Source of the DNA: Leptoclinus maculatus
Lineage: Eukaryota > Chordata > Actinopteri > Perciformes > Stichaeidae
Reading direction: 5' to 3'
DNA length: 64,000 bases
NCBI GenBank assembly: GCA_032191485.1
Contig: JAVDOI010000002.1
Span: 40,688,287-40,752,286, forward strand
In this document: positions 60,139 to 64,000 of the stretch, one piece after another
Position numbering within the stretch: the stretch's first letter is position 1
How the letters are laid out: each line of letters starts with the position of its first letter
Notes under the pieces: generated by a model
Databases searched by the model: none
What the model was told of the DNA's origin: nothing
Seen by the model: only the letters and a program-made list of their open reading frames with translations
Translations under genes and position numbers: made by a program

Positions 60139-61818
60139 ATGGAGTTTCCTTTTGACATTAACCAGTTATTCTCCGAGAGGGTCTCCATCTTGGACCAGAC
60201 CCTTGTTGCTGGTCGTAAATCAGCAGGAATGTAAGTCAGAAGATGTGAATTATTGTTCTCTTTATTGTAACGTTAAGTAGCGTGTTATTTGTAGATACAG
60301 TTACCAACAACAGGACCATCTCTGGATCTCTTATATAGAGAGAATGTCATTCCAAACTGTGCATTTAAGCCGACAAAGTTAAATGCTGCTGTTGTTTTGA
60401 TGAAATATTAGATTTTTACGTTACAACTGTAATAATAAAAATATAACAGGACAATATTGAGGAAATGACAGCAGGCTGTGTGTTCCAAACTAAGTTCACA
60501 AAACATGGTAAACGTGAACCATAGACACAGATGGACACTTCATGCCCATCGACCGTCTAGAATCCTGCTTGTAGTAGTACTGTGAGCAAGACGCGGAGCA
60601 TCCACAGGAAGTGGTTTCAAACCTAGGAAAGAGCTTCCCTTTGCTGTCATTCAACCACTGCTTTTCACTCATATTCTACTACTCTGTTGTGATTGTAGGC
60701 CACAGCTTCAAGCCCACATAGCCACAGTTATTGATGAACTTGGGAGAGCCTCAGCAAAGGTAAGTCCCTGATCGTGTAGTAATATGTTTATGATTTTATT
60801 TGTTGTTTAGTTGTATGTGTAGACATATGTAACATATGTGGAGAGAAACTATTTTTATAGATATACACTCTGTGACCTCAGAAACATATATTCTGTGTCA
60901 CTTAGAACCAGCTTGTTCACACTGTGGTAGTGACTTAACACCAGTAGCAATCCTGTCATAAAACTGAGCATGCAGACCTCATTGCTTTGTGCAACCGTCC
61001 AGACTGTCGAGTGGACGCTGCAATCAACTTCACCCCAGAAATGTTCAGTGGGGTTGATATGACGGGATTTAGGTCGTCATGACATTAGCAAAATTTCATC
61101 TGACATAACATTCCTAAACCATTCCAGTAGTGCTGGGTGGTATCCGGTATACCGATTTTAATTTCCCGTATAATATACATTTTTCACACACCGCCATACC
61201 ATAGCCAAAACAACTGCTGTTACTCTTCAACAGGCAGCAAAATATATTGTTCGCCGCTCAAGAGCGCTTCGGTCGGAGCTAGTTGACTGGAGTATTTTTG
61301 GTGATACCGCCCAGCACTACATTCCAGTACCATTTCTGTGTTGAATGATAGCTAGCTAGCGTTACATTACATTACAGTCATTTAGCAGACGCTTTTATCC
61401 AAAGCGACTTACAATTCAGATTCTATCACATTGATACACCGTAGTCACAGCTACGGGAGCAATTTTGAGGTTAAGTGTCAAGGACACATCGACATGCGAT
61501 TAGCGGAGCCAGAGCTGGGGATCGAACCACCGATCCTCTGATTGAAGGACGGCCCTGCTCTCCACTTAGCCACAGTCGCGTTAAGTTGAAAGTAACCATC
61601 ATCCCCCTTGGGGCTATGTGATGTCATTGCATGCAATGGAACACTAGCTAGCTACCATCGGCAAAACACATTCATCTCTACCTGATCGGCGTGGTTGGTA
61701 TGGTGATAATCAAGCGTAACTGGTCCTTAAAATTCTGCTTTTTTTATTTTATGTTTTTATTTATTAATGTGAATTCCTGAGCACATTTGGATATAAAAAG
61801 AACTAACTTAGTAAATCA

Positions 61819-61861
<43 letters not shown>

Positions 61862-64000
61862 ATGTGTATATGTGTTTATGTATTGTTATATCTCCTGAAC
61901 GTTTTGTGCTATATGAGTGACCTTAACAAATGTGGTGCCATTTGGCCATTAGATGGCGCTGTAGCAGCATTAACTACACAGCAAGGAATCTCTGTCTGTA
62001 TAGGTGCTTGTGTCTTTAGCATAACTCAAGAAGCGTTCATTGAATCTACTTTCTACTTTCTACTTGGTGACTGGTTCAATATTAATACACTTTGAATAAA
62101 CAAGCAAACAGTGCAGCAGCAGCAGGGTTTCAGGGCTCAGTGACTGCACTTCACTTTTGCTGCTGGATATACTAAAGTTACAACCAACGTCTTCTTCACT
62201 TCCCTGGAGTAAAGAGCAATGAGCGGTTCTCTACAACCCTGCAATGAGCACCTCCGCTGGCTGTACGGTAGCTGCCTCTGCTCCTAATACTAGGATGGGT
62301 TAGTTTAACTGTGCCCTGTGCTGTGTACATGTGTGAAAATAAAAGTTGATTTACATTTACATTTGTCAGTTATCAAAATATTGAGTAATTAATGTATTGA
62401 CTAACTAGTTAATCAACCAGTAGTTACAGCACTACTTAAAGTAAAGCAAAACCGAACTATATATACAGTATATATGCATATAGGACGTTGATCCACTTTC
62501 TCTGGTCCCTGAGTTTCAGTTGCCAGTAGCTCTGGAGAAGGTTTTCACAGTTGAGGCCACCTACGACCATAATCTTCTGTTGCCTTCCTGCTTGCTGGCA
62601 TAGTGGGCAACATTGTGGAACCTCCTCTTTACGTAGCACTGCATACCGTTTAGCAGCTGGAGGTGGGTACTGCTCAATGCACTCCTCCGTAGAGGTTAAC
62701 CTTAAACCTTTCCATGTTTAAGGTTAAATTGTTTGCTGGGTCCAGACCTTTGAATCCACCTTCTCCACAGAGTTTGAGACATGTGATTTTTCTGGCATCG
62801 TGATATGAAACAGATTGAAAAGTAATCCACCAGAGGGGGGGGGCTAACGATTACCCAATCAGCACCAATAGTGGGACTTACAACGTTGTCAGCTGTGCGC
62901 CGGAACCGATGAGTAATATTATCACTGGAGACGGCTACAGACGATACAGACGCTGCTATGGAGGCTGTTCTAAATGGATTCAAAGTACTGAGCAGCACTC
63001 TGCTTTCATGTCTGGAACATGTATTATTTTCCTCTGTCGTTCTGCTACGAGATTCCGGTTGAGACTCGTTTCACGGTCCCTCTTCTCTTCTTTTCTCTCC
63101 TCTTCCTCATTTGTGTCTGTAACTGTAACATAATGCTCTGACTGCCACGTCTTTACAACACTCTGAATCTTCCACCCTACAAGTAATGTAAAACATTTAC
63201 ACAAATCCTGCCAGAATAGACGGCGGTTCTATAAGAGAGACCCCGACATCTCTCAATCCTTCACTCAGTGGCCTCTCTTTGGTGTTTGGGCTGCTGAATA
63301 ATAGTTTTAAATTTGATAAGACCTTTTTTATTTACAAATGAATTTGACATATACGGCATGTCTTCTAAATATCGTCCAACGTCATAGGCTAGTTCTTTTT
63401 TTAAATTTCAACTCGCGTCGCTCCAGCACAAAGTGTCTTCATACTTCACCCACAGAATGACCATCTGTAGAAAAGTCAAGTTGAACAACAGAAAACTATA
63501 TCAAAACAAACTCTTCTTAGTGGTTTTAATGAAGATGCATGTGTTAGGGAAGTAGTGACCATACGGCTGGATAAATGAGGATTAAATGAGATTATACTGC
63601 ACCAGTTGTGTGACAGTTTGAAAACGGATGGTTTGACATAGTTTCTCTGTTGTTACACGACCCGCCTTTACTTCAATTCATCAAGACTTGATCATCAAGA
63701 CCCTTTTTTGATTCTTGGTTCACTGTGGAGACATACAAGAAGAACTAAGCTTCTTTTAGGAATTCAAGGTAACACAGGGTGGGCAGGGATTTACTGATGG
63801 TCATTACGAGGTTGATCTTTTGCAAAGTAAAGTATTGTTAAAAATATTGTTGTGGTACCAAAGCTCTGAGGTCATATCAGCACTAGTACTGAAAAAAGCC
63901 AGCCCTTTACTGTTGATAGCCGTTTACCAGTGTACATGTTTGCTGTCCACAGGCCCAACAGCTCCCAGCATCTATAACCAGTGCTTCTAAACTGCAGTCC
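60139..64000 (+). CDS. unidentified conserved-looking gene, first three coding exons, 3' partial
   Basis: Exons 60139-60230, 60699-60759 and 63953-64000 (continuing past the window) join in frame across GT-AG introns; donors are GTAAGT in both introns. The product begins MEFPFDINQLFSERVSILDQ, continues TLVAGRKSAGM, then PQLQAHIATVIDELGRASAK and AQQLPASITSASKLQS. It lacks a signal peptide and is helix-prone with amphipathic spacing, as in small coiled-coil subunits of nuclear or cytoskeletal complexes. I do not recognise the family. The ATG at 60139 is preceded by stops in frame and sits in TATCATGG, a moderate Kozak context. Codon choice and splice-site strength favour a real gene over chance. 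Confidence 0.75.
60231..60698 (+). other. intron 1 of the unidentified gene
   Basis: Begins GTAAGTCAG and ends GATTGTAG. No other feature was seen. Confidence 0.7.
61128..61319. mobile_element. 192-bp hAT MITE in intron 2
   Basis: Ends TAGTGCTGGGTGGTAT and ATACCGCCCAGCACTA are inverted repeats, flanked by perfect 8-bp duplications CATTCCAG (61120-61127, 61320-61327). Confidence 0.93.
61361..61580 (-). mobile_element. tRNA-derived SINE (minus strand) in intron 2
   Basis: Tail TTACATTACATTACAGTCAT then CTTTTATCCAAAGCGACTTA, body, and tRNA-like head complement GGGGATCGAACCACCGAT and TTAGCCACAGTCG. Same subfamily as the copy at 16044. Confidence 0.87.
61581..63952 (+). other. remainder of intron 2 of the unidentified gene
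   Basis: Contains a (TA)n run at about 61819-61857 passing into GT-rich sequence. Otherwise unique-looking, with no exon recognised between 60759 and 63953. A missed small exon is possible, although the phases of the flanking exons already agree. Confidence 0.55.

Overview
The window is vertebrate nuclear DNA, almost certainly from a ray-finned (probably percomorph) fish. It has split protein-coding genes with GT-AG introns, a fish-type TNF-alpha gene, and dense teleost-style repeats: Tc1, hAT, L2, tRNA-derived SINEs, DIRS-like and Ty3/gypsy elements, and long CA/TG microsatellites. Only three host genes are supported.

Layout. (1) 220-34703, plus strand: the last seven coding exons of gabbr1, the GABA-B receptor subunit 1. 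They cover TM3 through TM7, the coiled coil, the RSRR endoplasmic-reticulum retention signal and the conserved C-terminus. The 5' part of the gene lies upstream of the window. The 3' UTR probably runs to about 37.4 kb. (2) 43991-45325, minus strand: a complete four-exon tnfa gene (235 residues). It has a kappaB-like site and a TATA-like box upstream, and an AU-rich 3' UTR. (3) 60139-64000, plus strand: the first three coding exons of a gene I do not recognise, running off the right edge.

The fourth gabbr1 intron in the window (8361-31382, 23 kb) is a stack of nested mobile elements. In order it holds a nearly intact Tc1 transposon (8711-10339) and a minus-strand DIRS-like tyrosine-recombinase retroelement (about 10390-16030). 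The retroelement is broken up by a solo LTR, a SINE and two hAT elements. A further hAT copy (17789-26235) has been split by a 7.3 kb foldback element (18665-25987) with 1.2 kb inverted arms, an 8-bp target duplication and a core of minisatellites. The left arm of that element has itself received another hAT insertion. SINEs and another hAT copy follow.

The rest (38.4-60 kb) is mostly intergenic sequence with scattered repeats: a gypsy integrase/chromodomain fragment, an L2 LINE, two nested hAT elements at 40.7-41.3 kb, MITEs and SINEs, and ZMYM1-like hAT transposase relics at 55.6-57.7 kb.

gabbr1 and TNF both lie in or beside the human MHC, so their adjacency here looks like conserved linkage. 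The best candidate for something undescribed is the 7.3 kb foldback element with its internal satellite arrays.
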